Source: Tatumella saanichensis (GTDB taxonomy: Bacteria > Pseudomonadota > Gammaproteobacteria > Enterobacterales > Enterobacteriaceae). Taken from it: a stretch of DNA of 64,000 nt. The position numbers and the translations under genes are program-made. Shown here one piece after another: positions 40,307 through 49,358 of this stretch. The stretch is taken from NCBI RefSeq assembly GCF_000439375.1, contig NZ_ATMI01000012.1:102985-166984 (forward strand), written 5' to 3'. Positions within the stretch are counted from its first letter, which is position 1; the number at the start of each line of letters is the position of its first letter. The notes below the pieces were generated by a model, which saw only the letters and a program-made list of their open reading frames with translations, was not told where the DNA came from and did no database searches.

Positions 40307-41041
40307 ATGTCTCTCACGGCCAGTTCGCTATACCGTGATACTGCAAATTTTTTGCGTCATCAGTCGAAGACGATTGTACTGATCTCTCTGGTCAGTGCCT
40401 TTGTTACGGTGATCCTAGGCACTGTCTTCGCACCAGGCGCTGACCAACTCTCTCTGCTGAGCCAGAACAGTGATAATGCCGGCTCTTTGATTGAACTGAT
40501 CCAAAGTATGTCGCCGGAGCAGCAAAGAGTATTACTGCACAGCTCAGCGGTCGGCACCCTGTCAGCCCTGATTGGCAATACCTTGCTGCTGGGTGGAATG
40601 CTGGTATTACTGCCTGCTGTCAGTGCCGGAAAACATTTGAGTGCCCTCTCCGCTATCGGCGGTGCTGTCGGTTTTCTACCCTCATTACTGATCCAAACCT
40701 TCCTGGTCACCTTGATTGCTCAACTGGGCTTTATGGTGCTGATTGTGCCTGGGGTGATCCTCACAATCCTTTTTTCACTCTCCCCGGTACTGCTCAGTCA
40801 AAAACAGGGCGGTATTATCGGTACCATGAAACAGAGTGTCAGCCTAGGATGGAAAAACATCCGAGTATTGGCACCGGCGGTGATCTGCTGGTTGCTGGGG
40901 AAAGTCGTGCTGATCATGGTACTCTCTTCACTAACTCGTCTACCGGTTGCCTTCTCCTCGCTGATTGTGACCACTCTGGGTAATCTGTTATCTGCCGTGC
41001 TGATCACCTACCTGTTCCGGGCATTTATGCTGTTACGTTAA
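40307..41041 (+). CDS. yciC: YciC, UPF0259 inner-membrane protein
   Basis: A 244-residue protein with about six membrane helices (around residues 18-38, 80-100, 115-140, 145-165, 190-210 and 220-242), three residues shorter than E. coli YciC. Function is unknown. The ATG at 40307 follows AAGGAG and gives the family start (MSLTASSLYRDT). It is first in the yciC-yciB-yciA cluster. Confidence 0.94.
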   Translation: MSLTASSLYRDTANFLRHQSKTIVLISLVSAFVTVILGTVFAPGADQLSLLSQNSDNAGSLIELIQSMSPEQQRVLLHSSAVGTLSALIGNTLLLGGMLVLLPAVSAGKHLSALSAIGGAVGFLPSLLIQTFLVTLIAQLGFMVLIVPGVILTILFSLSPVLLSQKQGGIIGTMKQSVSLGWKNIRVLAPAVICWLLGKVVLIMVLSSLTRLPVAFSSLIVTTLGNLLSAVLITYLFRAFMLLR

Positions 41042-41081
41042 CTTTTACGGCTGAGATGTCAGCCGTGTCTGTGGATCTGTT

Positions 41082-41618
41082 ATGAAACAATTACTGGATT
41101 TTTTACCATTAGTCGTCTTTTTCATTGTTTACAAAATGTATAACATTTATGCCGCGTCTGGTGCCCTGATCGCTGCCACTGCCGTAGCCTTAGTTATCAG
41201 TTGGGTGCTGTATCGTAAACTCGAAAAAATGACCATCATCACCTTCCTATTGGTGACGGTGTTCGGCTCCCTAACACTGATTTTCCATAACGACGAGTTT
41301 ATTAAGTGGAAAGTCACCGTCATTTATACGCTGTTTGCTGCTGCGCTGATGTTCAGTCAATGGTGGATGGAAAAACCCTTTATTCAATCGATGCTGGGTA
41401 AAGAACTGACCTTACCTACAGCGGTATGGTGTAAACTGAATGTTGCCTGGGCACTGTTTTTCTTTATCTGCGGATTGGTGAATATTTACGTGGCATTCTG
41501 GCTACCAGAATCAGTGTGGGTTAACTTTAAAGTGTTTGGACTGACGGCCCTAACATTGCTGTTTACGCTATTCAGCGGGATCTATATCTGGCGCTACCTG
41601 CCCCGCGAAGAAAAATAA
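41082..41618 (+). CDS. yciB: YciB (IspZ), inner-membrane septation protein A
   Basis: A 178-residue protein with five membrane helices. It starts [14 protein letters not shown] as in E. coli. YciB interacts with elongation and division proteins and, with the BON protein DcrB, affects envelope integrity in E. coli. It lies 40 bases after yciC. Confidence 0.96.
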   Translation: MKQLLDFLPLVVFFIVYKMYNIYAASGALIAATAVALVISWVLYRKLEKMTIITFLLVTVFGSLTLIFHNDEFIKWKVTVIYTLFAAALMFSQWWMEKPFIQSMLGKELTLPTAVWCKLNVAWALFFFICGLVNIYVAFWLPESVWVNFKVFGLTALTLLFTLFSGIYIWRYLPREEK

Positions 41619-41642
41619 GACTGACCGATTAACGAGAATTTT

Positions 41643-42062
41643 ATGAGCGATATACTACGACGCCCCCAAGGCGAGATGGTCCTGCGTACCCTGGCAATGC
41701 CAGCAGACACCAATCCGAACGGTGATATTTTCGGTGGCTGGTTAATGTCACAGATGGATATGGGTGGTGCGATCTTGGCCAAAGAGATTGCTAATGGACG
41801 CGTCGTCACCGTCAGGGTCGATGGCATGACCTTTATGAAGCCGGTGGCTATTGGTGATGTGGTCAGCTGCCATGCGCGCTGTATCCGCACCGGTAACAGT
41901 TCAATCACTATCAATGTGGAAATGTGGGTCAAGAAGGTTTCTTCAGAGCCAATCGGTAAGAGTTACTGTACCACTGAAGCTGTGTTTATCTATGTGGCTG
42001 TCGATGAGACAGGTAAATCACGGCCACTGGATGAGAATATTGCCAATAAAGACTATCCTTAA
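41643..42062 (+). CDS. yciA: Acyl-CoA thioesterase YciA
   Basis: A 139-residue hotdog-fold thioesterase that hydrolyses a broad range of acyl-CoA esters. The active-site region NPNGDIFGGWLMSQMD (residues about 22-37) is intact. The C-terminal tail is slightly longer than in E. coli (132 residues). It lies 24 bases after yciB, with a terminator behind it. Confidence 0.96.
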   Translation: MSDILRRPQGEMVLRTLAMPADTNPNGDIFGGWLMSQMDMGGAILAKEIANGRVVTVRVDGMTFMKPVAIGDVVSCHARCIRTGNSSITINVEMWVKKVSSEPIGKSYCTTEAVFIYVAVDETGKSRPLDENIANKDYP

Positions 42063-42074
42063 CAAATGCAAGCT

Positions 42075-42102
42075 AGGGCTGACCAAGTATCAGCCCTTTT
42101 TT
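42075..42102 (+). terminator. Terminator of the yciCBA cluster
   Basis: AGGGCTGA and TCAGCCCT form an 8-bp stem over a seven-base loop, followed by five further T residues. Confidence 0.9.
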
Positions 42103-42119
42103 ACCCCTAACAGCAGCTG

Positions 42120-42935
42120 TTACTCCACCGATGAACTACCATCAATTTTAAAGAGCACATTCATGGTCATACCGGTGGTGGGTTTGCCACTTTGAAAACG
42201 CCAGCGCTTCATTGCCTGCCGTACCTCTCGGTCAAAGATATTTTTCGGTTCTGCATCTATAATTCGTCCGTTAACCACCCTGCCATCACTGTCGACATCG
42301 AACTGGACCGTAACCCGCCCCTCAAGATGGAAAGCTAGTGCGCGGGCCGGATACGCCGGACGCATTAAGCTGAGTGCCTGAGGTTTACCCTGCGACAGGC
42401 TCTGTTGATGAGTATCTGCGCGCGCCGGAGCCGTTTGAGCACGGGTCTGGGTTGCCTCTTTGGTTTGCACAGCCGCCGCTGCAGGCTGATTATCAGTGTG
42501 CGGCTTTTCCAGCGGTCGGGCCTTCTCGGGCCGGGGTTTTGGTGGTACCTTCGGCTGCGGTTTAGGTTCAGCTTTCTTCACTTCATGACGAGGAGGTTTG
42601 ACCACCGGCCGTGGAGAGGGCTTTTCTACTGCTACCGGTTTGTTTACCACTGGCTCCTTTGGAGTACTGACCTCCGGAGTCGCTGCGGGTTCAGGTGTAG
42701 GTGGCGGCGGTGTTTCTGCTGGCGTGGTCACCGGCTGAGGCTGACTTTTTGCTGCCATCGGCTGGACTTCCGGCGCCACTAGGCTGACATTAATCGCCGA
42801 CTCCGGTGACGGCGCATTAAGGGTTTGGTGAAAGGAGGCAAATAATAATCCTGCAATCACCGCGCCATGAAGCGCCACAGAGACCAGCATAGATATGGGT
42901 AAACGTTTAGGGAGTTCTTCAGTCAAAATGCTCAT
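42120..42935 (-). CDS. tonB: TonB energy transducer
   Basis: A 271-residue protein that transmits proton-motive force from ExbBD to outer-membrane receptors for siderophores and vitamin B12. The N-terminal anchor (residues about 14-34) has the S-x3-H-x6-L-x3-S signature at Ser19, His23, Leu30 and Ser34. A Pro/Lys/Glu-rich periplasmic spacer covers about 60-150. The C-terminal receptor-binding domain (about 185-271) contains YPARALAFHLEGRV. It is longer than the E. coli protein (239) because of the spacer. A Fur-like site precedes it. Confidence 0.97.
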   Translation of the reverse strand: MSILTEELPKRLPISMLVSVALHGAVIAGLLFASFHQTLNAPSPESAINVSLVAPEVQPMAAKSQPQPVTTPAETPPPPTPEPAATPEVSTPKEPVVNKPVAVEKPSPRPVVKPPRHEVKKAEPKPQPKVPPKPRPEKARPLEKPHTDNQPAAAAVQTKEATQTRAQTAPARADTHQQSLSQGKPQALSLMRPAYPARALAFHLEGRVTVQFDVDSDGRVVNGRIIDAEPKNIFDREVRQAMKRWRFQSGKPTTGMTMNVLFKIDGSSSVE

Positions 42936-42970
42936 AATATCGGCCAGTTCAGTGGAAACAACATTCTAAA

Positions 42971-42985
42971 TGCAAATAGCAATCA
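42971..42985 (-). promoter_or_regulatory. Fur-like site upstream of tonB
   Basis: On the minus strand TGATTGCTATTTGCA matches nine of fourteen fixed positions of the Fur core TGATAAT-N-ATTATCA. The same TGATTGCTATTTGCATTT segment is found, as I recall, at the E. coli tonB promoter, which Fur represses. It lies 36-50 bp upstream of the start codon. Confidence 0.65.
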
Positions 42986-43089
42986 GTTTCAATAACTATT
43001 CCCTACCATAGAGTGCCATTTTATTTGCACTGTAAGCGCAGTTAGCTTAACGTTGGGCTTACAATTTACTGTCGTAAGAGATCAACAAC

Positions 43090-43386
43090 GTGCTATACGT
43101 CATTTACGCTGAAGATACCCCTGATTCACTGGAAAAAAGACTGTCTGTTAGACCTGCGCATCTGGCACGTCTGCAGTTACTGAAAGATGACGGTAAACTG
43201 ATTATTGCAGGTCCCCTACCAGCAGTAGACAGTAACGATCCAGGCCCAGCCGGTTTTACCGGTTCGACCATTATCGCCGAATTTCCGTCACTGGAAGATG
43301 CTCAGTCCTGGGCTAACGACGATCCCTACGTGGCCGCCGGGGTTTATCAGCAAGTCAGCGTAAAACCTTTCAAACAGGTATTTTGA
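43090..43386 (+). CDS. yciI: YciI family protein
   Basis: A 98-residue dimeric alpha-beta barrel protein, the same length as E. coli YciI and highly conserved ([32 protein letters not shown]). Similar proteins include muconolactone-isomerase-like and chlorohydrolase folds, but no reaction is established for YciI. It starts at a GTG preceded by AAGAGAT. Confidence 0.95.
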   Translation: MLYVIYAEDTPDSLEKRLSVRPAHLARLQLLKDDGKLIIAGPLPAVDSNDPGPAGFTGSTIIAEFPSLEDAQSWANDDPYVAAGVYQQVSVKPFKQVF

Positions 43387-43619
43387 TAACCCTATTCTCA
43401 TGTAATGATGATGAATTAGTCGGTGAGTTTCGGGCAATTACCATAATAAGTACGCAAACAAGTACACAAAATGTTTTTGCCCGCCTTCAGAGTCTGTGTT
43501 AACGACACATCCCTGCCCAAAATACTCTATCTATTGGCCCCCTATTTCACCAGTAAGTGCATTATTCTGGGGAGTGTGTCTAGATGCCTGCTCTTTATCT
43601 GCCATTGAGACAAATCCGT

Positions 43620-43796
43620 TCAGCACTCCCAATACCAATGCAATACTCGCTCAGACTCCGTAATAATATCTGGATCGGGTAAAGGGTCGAGAGAGGAGGT
43701 CTGCTGTATAAGTGTGAGCAAGTCGTCATTTTGCCCAAGCCGGGCAGCCAGCTCAGGATCTTCCCGCAGCGCGCGTTCTATTTCTAACGCTTGCAT
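43620..43796 (-). CDS. Small hypothetical ORF, possibly the tail of a lost gene
   Basis: A 58-residue frame beginning MQALEIERALRED and ending HWYWEC, too acidic and ordered to look random. AGGG lies eight bases before the ATG. The same frame stays open for about 25 codons upstream of the ATG (to a TGA near 43871) with plausible residues but no start codon, so this may be the 3' remnant of a longer gene. I do not recognise it. It is in the spot where E. coli has kch but shows no similarity to Kch. Confidence 0.35.
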   Translation of the reverse strand: MQALEIERALREDPELAARLGQNDDLLTLIQQTSSLDPLPDPDIITESERVLHWYWEC

Positions 43797-43968
43797 ATCA
43801 ACAACAGCCCTATTTTCTTGATATCTGATAAACAGCGTCGCCAGTGAATAGCAGATTTTGGGCTCCCTTCATAGCACACACAGAATCTTCCTTTGACCGC
43901 TGTCATCTGTTGGCTTTTAGAGAAGAGTATTTTACTCTCTGACACTCAGTTGCTGTAATGGATATCAG

Positions 43969-44115
43969 ATGTCCCGGAAACCTGACATAAAACGCCCGTT
44001 TGGCAGTGCTATGATCCAGAAAACCACCATGCTCATTGTCCGTGGCTGGGCCCCTGCGGTGATTAAACGGTTTGCCTTCCGTGTTGCCCTGTGGGATGCC
44101 TACCGAAGAAAGTGA
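43969..44115 (+). CDS. Small basic hypothetical ORF
   Basis: A 48-residue frame on the plus strand, MSRKPDIKRPF at the start and DAYRRK at the end, with net positive charge and an amphipathic middle (IVRGWAPAVIKRFAFRVALW). GGAT lies seven bases before the ATG. I do not recognise it. It is opposed by a longer minus-strand frame (43903-44133) that looks less protein-like. A weak CAGCAG/CTGCTG hairpin and a T-run follow at about 44123-44160. Confidence 0.35.
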   Translation: MSRKPDIKRPFGSAMIQKTTMLIVRGWAPAVIKRFAFRVALWDAYRRK

Positions 44116-44160
44116 GAACAAAGCAGCAGCCAATAGTGACTGCTGTGTTCGAAGGTTTTT

Positions 44161-45063
44161 TCAGCCTAACAGGCTTTGTAGGCTGACCGATGCACCACCA
44201 CAGACAATAACCAGTACATTCTGCCGGTCTACAAGCTGAATTTTTTGATCGTAAATCAGCGACAGCGATACCCCACAAGCTGGTTCAACTAATACTCGGT
44301 GATCATCCAGAAAGCGTCGACAGGCAAATAAAGCCTCCTCGTCGGTGACACGAACCCCTTTTACGTTTAGTTGAGTGGCAACCATATAGGCATTCTCACA
44401 GACTTGGCTAGCTGCAAGGGTGGTGGCAATGCCACTGACCTTATCCAGACGGACCCGTTCACCGGCATCCAGCGACGCATTGAGAGAAGCTGTACCCTCG
44501 GTTTCCACCGCATAGATTGGGATATGACTCAGCCCGTGCCTTTCAAGCCCCAACGCCACGCCCGACAGCAAACTCCCGCCCCCTACTGACAGGATCACCG
44601 CATCCGGAATTACCCCTTCATCGATCACCTCATCCACCAGCGAACTGATCCCTTCCCATAGCAATGGGTCATCAAAAGGATGGATATAAATGATCTGGTC
44701 AGAAGTTAATGATAGGGCATAGTCGTTAGCTTCACTCCACTGCTTCCCCACCACAATCAGAGTGGCACCTTCTTGTTCGATCAGTTGACGGGCGCGCAGC
44801 GGCGTGGTTTCAGGCACCACAACTGTCACCGGTAGCCCAAGTTGACGACCGCTATGCGCCACAGCGATACCCGCATTTCCCCCAGAGGAAGTCACAAAAC
44901 CTATGGCTCCCCGCTCTGCATAAAAACGGCAGGCATGTTCTGCACTTCGTAGCTTAAAAGAGCCAGTCGGTTGGGAAGATTCCATTTTCAGCCAGACAGG
45001 CGTCTGGCCAATAGCACTGAGAGGGAGTGACTGCAAAAGCGGTGTTCTGATACTGATACTCAT
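44161..45063 (-). CDS. PLP-dependent serine/threonine dehydratase-like enzyme
   Basis: A 300-residue fold-type II PLP enzyme. The Schiff-base Lys is in TGSFKLR near residue 38, the substrate-binding loop is SSGGNAG near 60, and the phosphate-binding loop is SVGGGSLLSG near 163. The length is close to single-domain L-serine dehydratases (SDS type) and lacks the ACT regulatory tail of IlvA. It most likely deaminates serine or threonine, but related enzymes act on other hydroxy-amino acids. A TTG one codon earlier is an alternative start. It is not present here in E. coli. A GGDEF gene lies upstream on the same strand, 65 bases away. Confidence 0.82.
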   Translation of the reverse strand: MSISIRTPLLQSLPLSAIGQTPVWLKMESSQPTGSFKLRSAEHACRFYAERGAIGFVTSSGGNAGIAVAHSGRQLGLPVTVVVPETTPLRARQLIEQEGATLIVVGKQWSEANDYALSLTSDQIIYIHPFDDPLLWEGISSLVDEVIDEGVIPDAVILSVGGGSLLSGVALGLERHGLSHIPIYAVETEGTASLNASLDAGERVRLDKVSGIATTLAASQVCENAYMVATQLNVKGVRVTDEEALFACRRFLDDHRVLVEPACGVSLSLIYDQKIQLVDRQNVLVIVCGGASVSLQSLLG

Positions 45064-45128
45064 CAATAACGGCTCCGTTAAAGGTAATACAGAATGATTA
45101 ACCTATCAGAACGCCGGATAAATGCGTA

Positions 45129-46040
45129 TTACTTATGACGTTTCAGGCGTCCGGACTCGGCGGACACCACTTGATTTCGCCCTTCACTCTTGGCGCGATA
45201 CAGCGCTTCATCAGCAGCAATCATCGCCAAGGTAAAATTATCAGTGCGACGTTTTACTGCCACCCCTGCACTGACCGTAATACTGATGTCTTGGTTATAG
45301 TCCATGGTGAGCGCGTCGACTATCTCGCGCACCTTTCCCGCAACATCAACATTTTCCGACATAATGATGCAAAACTCTTCACCGCCGGAACGCGACACCA
45401 GCAACTCTTGATCAATAAAACGGTTAAGGGTGAGACCTATGGTGGTCAGCACTTTGTCACCGGTTTCATGGCCGAAGGTATCATTAATACGTTTAAAATA
45501 ATCAATGTCGATAATGCAGACCGTCGCAGCCTTTTTCTCCATTTCACGGAGGATAAAATTCAGAGCTCGGCGGTTAGGCAACCCGGTTAACTCATCGGTC
45601 AACGACAGGTCTACAGCGGATTTGTAGTTGTAATTTATAAAGGAAATAAAGTCGTTGAACGCCAAGATCACCAGCGCCATCGCGGGGACAAACAGCACCG
45701 AGACAATCAATGCCACCAGATTGATCGCCAATAACTCTAACCCTGCCGCCAGTACTGCCAACTGACAGTTAAACAAAATAAATAATCCTACTCGGAAGAA
45801 GGTGACATACTTTTCATAGGGTTGGGTATGAAAAGATTTTGCCAAAAACCAAGCGATCATTATGGCCGTACAAAATACGATGTAAAAATAGGGTCTGAGA
45901 TTGGAAAGATTATGGCTATTGATCGCCAGCCAAGCAGCAACACAGAGTGTCAGCAATGCATAGCCAATAAACGACCAGTAGAGTTTTCTGTCCGGTGTTC
46001 CCTGAAAGCCAATCAGCAGGTGATCTTGTTTAAATTTCAT
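45129..46040 (-). CDS. Membrane-bound GGDEF diguanylate cyclase
   Basis: A 303-residue protein. The first half (residues about 20-135) has about five membrane helices and no recognised sensory domain. The GGDEF domain follows (about 145-300), with DELTGLPNRRAL at its start and an active-site SGGEEF. The GGEEF form is usually active in cyclic-di-GMP synthesis. No RxxD inhibitory site is seen five residues before the motif, so product inhibition is probably absent or different. It is likely to signal for biofilm or motility control; the stimulus is unknown. Confidence 0.88.
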   Translation of the reverse strand: MKFKQDHLLIGFQGTPDRKLYWSFIGYALLTLCVAAWLAINSHNLSNLRPYFYIVFCTAIMIAWFLAKSFHTQPYEKYVTFFRVGLFILFNCQLAVLAAGLELLAINLVALIVSVLFVPAMALVILAFNDFISFINYNYKSAVDLSLTDELTGLPNRRALNFILREMEKKAATVCIIDIDYFKRINDTFGHETGDKVLTTIGLTLNRFIDQELLVSRSGGEEFCIIMSENVDVAGKVREIVDALTMDYNQDISITVSAGVAVKRRTDNFTLAMIAADEALYRAKSEGRNQVVSAESGRLKRHK

Positions 46041-46133
46041 CAGTTACCTCATTCAGTGCGCGGTAACTTTAGCATAATTTCGAGCGTTCCGGGGAAGCGC
46101 CCAATTAACTCAGTGGTCCGTCAGACAGACAAC

Positions 46134-46331
46134 TCAGAAGGTGTGGGTAACCCGGGCGGCATGTCCGGACAGTTTAAACAGCAGTGACCCGCGTTGTTTC
46201 TGCGCGAGGCGATGGCGGATAAGCAGGATACGGCTATAACGACGCGACTGCCCTTCCAGCCAGCGAACTTTACGGCGATTTTTCTGACGTGCCATTCTCC
46301 AGCGGGCAACTTCATTCCTGCTCTTTCTCAT
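46134..46331 (-). CDS. yciY: YciY family small protein
   Basis: A 65-residue, very basic protein. The first 31 residues (MRKSRNEVARWRM...WLEGQSRR) match E. coli YciY closely; the later part is more variable. GGGAG lies just before the ATG. It is in the E. coli position, beside and divergent from clsA. Function is unknown. An overlapping frame at 46121-46315 on the same strand is a shadow. Confidence 0.85.
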   Translation of the reverse strand: MRKSRNEVARWRMARQKNRRKVRWLEGQSRRYSRILLIRHRLAQKQRGSLLFKLSGHAARVTHTF

Positions 46332-46468
46332 TCTCTGCTCCCGGTTGAGGTTTCACTGGCAGTATACGCCGATACCGTTCACTGCCAATGATTGATTAGA
46401 AAAGGTTTTACAAAAATCGAACAGCACGTACACTTCCGGAATGAAAGCGTGAACCGGATTTCCACTGA

Positions 46469-47929
46469 ATGGCGACTTTTTATTCCCTGCTTAATGGGCT
46501 GATCTTATTCGGCTACTGGCTGCTAATTGCCGGTGTCACCTTGAGGATCCTGATGAAACGCCGAACCGTTTCCTCCTCAATGGTGTGGCTATTGATCATC
46601 TATATACTGCCGCTGGTGGGTATTATCGCCTATCTCAGCTTCGGTGAACTCTATCTTGGCAAACGCCGGGCTGAACGCGCGCGGACAATGTGGCCTTCTA
46701 CCGCCCGCTGGTTAGCTGAACTCAGAAAGTCCTCTCATCTGTTTGCCACCCGCTCCAGTGAAGTTGCCAGGGCACTGTTCCAGTTATGTGAACACCGCCA
46801 CGGTATTGCCGGGGTACGCGGTAATCAGCTTGAATTACTGACCTATCCCGAAGATGTAATGGCTGCGCTGGTTAACGATATTCACCAAGCTCGCAACAAT
46901 ATCGAGATGGTGTTCTACATCTGGCAGCCCGGCGGCCGAGCCGATGACGTCGCAGAAGCCTTCATCGCCGCGGCGCGGCGGGGCGTCCATTGTCGTCTAA
47001 TGCTCGACTCTGCCGGTAGCCGTAAATTTTTCCGCAGTGCTTGGCCAAAACGTTTTCGTGAAGCGGGTATCGAGTTGGTGGAGTCCCTGCAAGTTAACCT
47101 ACTGAGGGTATTTCTTCGCCGCATGGATCTGCGTCAACATCGCAAAATTGTGCTAATCGATAACTATATTGCTTACACCGGCAGTATGAATCTGGTAGAC
47201 CCAAAGTATTTCAAGCAGGAGGCTGGGGTTGGTCAGTGGGTCGATCTGATGGCGCGTATGGAAGGCCCGGTGGCGATCACCCTCGGAATCGTCTACTCCT
47301 GCGACTGGGAAATTGAAACTGGGAAACGTCTGCTTCCTCCTCAACCGGAGCAGGCGGTGATGCCTTTTGAGCAAGCCGAGGGGCATATCATCCAGGTCAT
47401 CGCCTCTGGACCAGGCTTCCCGGAGGATATGATCCATCAGGCATTGTTGACGGCAATTTACTCATCCCGTGAACAGCTAACCATGACCACCCCCTACTTT
47501 GTTCCCAGCGATGATCTGCTACATGCCATTTGTACTGCTGCTCTACGCGGTGTCGATGTTCGTCTGATTGTTCCTGAGAAAAATGATTCGATGCTGGTGG
47601 ATTGGGCTAGCCGCGCGTTCTTTACTGAATTACTCGATGCTGGGGTCAAGATTTATCAGTTCTCCGACGGTTTGCTGCATACCAAAAGCGTACTGGTCGA
47701 TGGCGAGCTGTGCCTGGTCGGTACGGTTAACCTCGATATGCGCAGCCTGTGGCTGAATTTTGAAGTAACCTTAGTGATTGATGACGGAGATTTCGGTAAT
47801 GATATGGGCTGTGTTCAGCAGGACTATATTGAGCGCTCAACCCGCATGAAAGCCTCGGAATGGGCGAAGCGCCCTTACTGGCGGCGGATTGTCGAACGAC
47901 TGTTTTACTTCTTCAGCCCTTTGCTGTAA
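46469..47929 (+). CDS. clsA: Cardiolipin synthase A
   Basis: A 486-residue, phospholipase D-superfamily enzyme (the same length as in E. coli) that makes cardiolipin from two phosphatidylglycerols. Two N-terminal membrane helices (residues about 5-25 and 37-58) precede two HxK catalytic motifs, QHRKIVLID near residue 224 and [10 protein letters not shown] near 404. The sequence is highly conserved to the FFSPLL end. yciU follows after 39 bases. Confidence 0.97.
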   Translation: MATFYSLLNGLILFGYWLLIAGVTLRILMKRRTVSSSMVWLLIIYILPLVGIIAYLSFGELYLGKRRAERARTMWPSTARWLAELRKSSHLFATRSSEVARALFQLCEHRHGIAGVRGNQLELLTYPEDVMAALVNDIHQARNNIEMVFYIWQPGGRADDVAEAFIAAARRGVHCRLMLDSAGSRKFFRSAWPKRFREAGIELVESLQVNLLRVFLRRMDLRQHRKIVLIDNYIAYTGSMNLVDPKYFKQEAGVGQWVDLMARMEGPVAITLGIVYSCDWEIETGKRLLPPQPEQAVMPFEQAEGHIIQVIASGPGFPEDMIHQALLTAIYSSREQLTMTTPYFVPSDDLLHAICTAALRGVDVRLIVPEKNDSMLVDWASRAFFTELLDAGVKIYQFSDGLLHTKSVLVDGELCLVGTVNLDMRSLWLNFEVTLVIDDGDFGNDMGCVQQDYIERSTRMKASEWAKRPYWRRIVERLFYFFSPLL

Positions 47930-47968
47930 AAAGGCCGCATATTGACACTTTATGAGTACGGAATCGAC

Positions 47969-48292
47969 ATGGATCTTAACAACCGTCTGACCGAAGATGA
48001 AACCCTGGAGCAGGCCTACGATATCTTCCTCGAACTGGCCGGCGATAACCTCGATCCCGCAGATATTATTCTATTTAATCTACAGTTCGAGGAACGTGGT
48101 GGCGCGGAATTATTCGACCCAGCGGAAGATTGGCAGGAACATGTGGATTTTGATTTAAACCCAGATTTCTTTGCCGAGGTCGTGATTGGACTGGGTGAGG
48201 CTGATGGTGAACCTGTCACGGATATCTTTGCACGGGTTTTGTTGTGCCGTGAAAAAGACCATAAGCTGTGCCATATTCTGTGGCGTGAATAG
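47969..48292 (+). CDS. yciU: YciU, DUF440 acidic protein (putative dsDNA mimic)
   Basis: A 107-residue, strongly acidic protein of the YciU/HI1450 family, whose fold and charge were proposed to mimic double-stranded DNA. Conserved features are [21 protein letters not shown] and [15 protein letters not shown] stretches. The ATG at 47969 is preferred over an in-frame start nine codons earlier. It is likely co-transcribed with clsA. Function in the cell is unproven. Confidence 0.93.
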   Translation: MDLNNRLTEDETLEQAYDIFLELAGDNLDPADIILFNLQFEERGGAELFDPAEDWQEHVDFDLNPDFFAEVVIGLGEADGEPVTDIFARVLLCREKDHKLCHILWRE

Positions 48293-48318
48293 CCCACTCA
48301 ACCTTAATACCATTCGTT

Positions 48319-48345
48319 AAAAAAACCGGGAAATTCCCGGCTTTT
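48319..48345. terminator. Bidirectional terminator between yciU and oppF
   Basis: CCGGGAA and TTCCCGG pair around one to three bases, with seven A residues on one side and five T residues on the other. It ends the convergent clsA-yciU and oppABCDF transcripts. Confidence 0.92.
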
Positions 48346-48350
48346 TACTA

Positions 48351-49358
48351 TCAAACTGTTGCGGTTTTCAGACAGGCGACACTGTGGCTGTCTGGTCCCT
48401 CTGTGAGCGGACGTTGCTGGCGACAAGCTTCATCTGCTAGCGGACAGCGCGTTGAAAACACACAGCCTTTTGGTGGGTTAATCGGCGACGGCAGTTCCCC
48501 CTCCAATAACTGAATCGTTTTGTTACGCTCCAGTACCGGGTCCGGCAAAGGCACCGCCGTCATTAACGCTCGGGTATAGGGGTGTGCTGGCTGGCTATAG
48601 ACTCGCTGATACTCTCCGGTTTCTACCGCATGCCCCAGATACATCACCATCACTTTATCAGAGATATGCTTTACCACCGCCAGGTCGTGGGCAATAAAAA
48701 TCAGTGCTAACCCCATCTCCCGCTGTAACTGGCGAAGAAGATTGACCACCTGAGCCTGAATGGACACATCTAGGGCCGACACCGGCTCATCACAGATCAC
48801 CAGTTTCGGTTCCAAAATCAGGGCTCGGGCGATACCAATTCTCTGGCACTGTCCACCAGAAAACTCGTGGGGATAGCGGTTGATCATATTGGGCAGCAGC
48901 CCGACTTTCTCCATCATCGCCCGGACACGTTGCCGAATATGCTCCCGCGAAAGACGCGGTCGCTGGCTACGTAGAGGCTCGGCAATAATATCACCAATGG
49001 TCATACGCGGATCCAAGGAGGCTAACGGATCTTGGAAAATCATCTGGATGTCGTTACGGGCTATCTGCCACTCCGCCTGACTTTTACCCGCCAGTTCTTT
49101 CCCCATCCAGCAGATACTGCCTTCACTGGCTTCCACTAGACCAATAATAGCGCGTGCCAAGGTCGATTTTCCACAACCGGACTCACCGACCACACCCAAT
49201 GTTTCTCCTTGGCGTAATTGAAAACTGACCCCATCTACCGCTTTCAGGCTCTGGGTAGGCTGCCAAAACCACTGCTTCTTCTGACGGATATCAAACCACA
49301 CCTTGAGGTTTGTGACATCCAGTAGTAAAGGCCCCTTAGGCTGAGTGGGATTAATCAT
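48351..49358 (-). CDS. oppF: Oligopeptide ABC transporter ATPase OppF
   Basis: A 335-residue ATP-binding subunit. Walker A GESGCGKS lies near residue 59, the signature is [15 protein letters not shown], Walker B is [12 protein letters not shown]. The C-terminal oligopeptide extension has the Cys cluster ([14 protein letters not shown]). With OppD it powers uptake of peptides up to about five residues. The ATG overlaps the oppD stop (ATGA). Confidence 0.97.
   Translation of the reverse strand: MINPTQPKGPLLLDVTNLKVWFDIRQKKQWFWQPTQSLKAVDGVSFQLRQGETLGVVGESGCGKSTLARAIIGLVEASEGSICWMGKELAGKSQAEWQIARNDIQMIFQDPLASLDPRMTIGDIIAEPLRSQRPRLSREHIRQRVRAMMEKVGLLPNMINRYPHEFSGGQCQRIGIARALILEPKLVICDEPVSALDVSIQAQVVNLLRQLQREMGLALIFIAHDLAVVKHISDKVMVMYLGHAVETGEYQRVYSQPAHPYTRALMTAVPLPDPVLERNKTIQLLEGELPSPINPPKGCVFSTRCPLADEACRQQRPLTEGPDSHSVACLKTATV

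Noticed and set aside
42374..42782. Plus-strand Arg-rich ORFs opposite tonB
   Set aside because: They arise from the antisense of the Pro/Lys-rich TonB spacer; low-complexity Arg, Cys and Phe content is typical of such shadows.
43431..43483. CGGGCAA...TTGCCCG inverted repeat after yciI
   Set aside because: Seven-base arms separated by about 39 bases with no T-run; too weak to call a terminator or operator.
43903..44133. 76-codon minus-strand ORF overlapping the 48-residue ORF
   Set aside because: No clear ribosome binding site and composition unlike a folded protein; the opposite-strand frame looks slightly better, though neither is certain.
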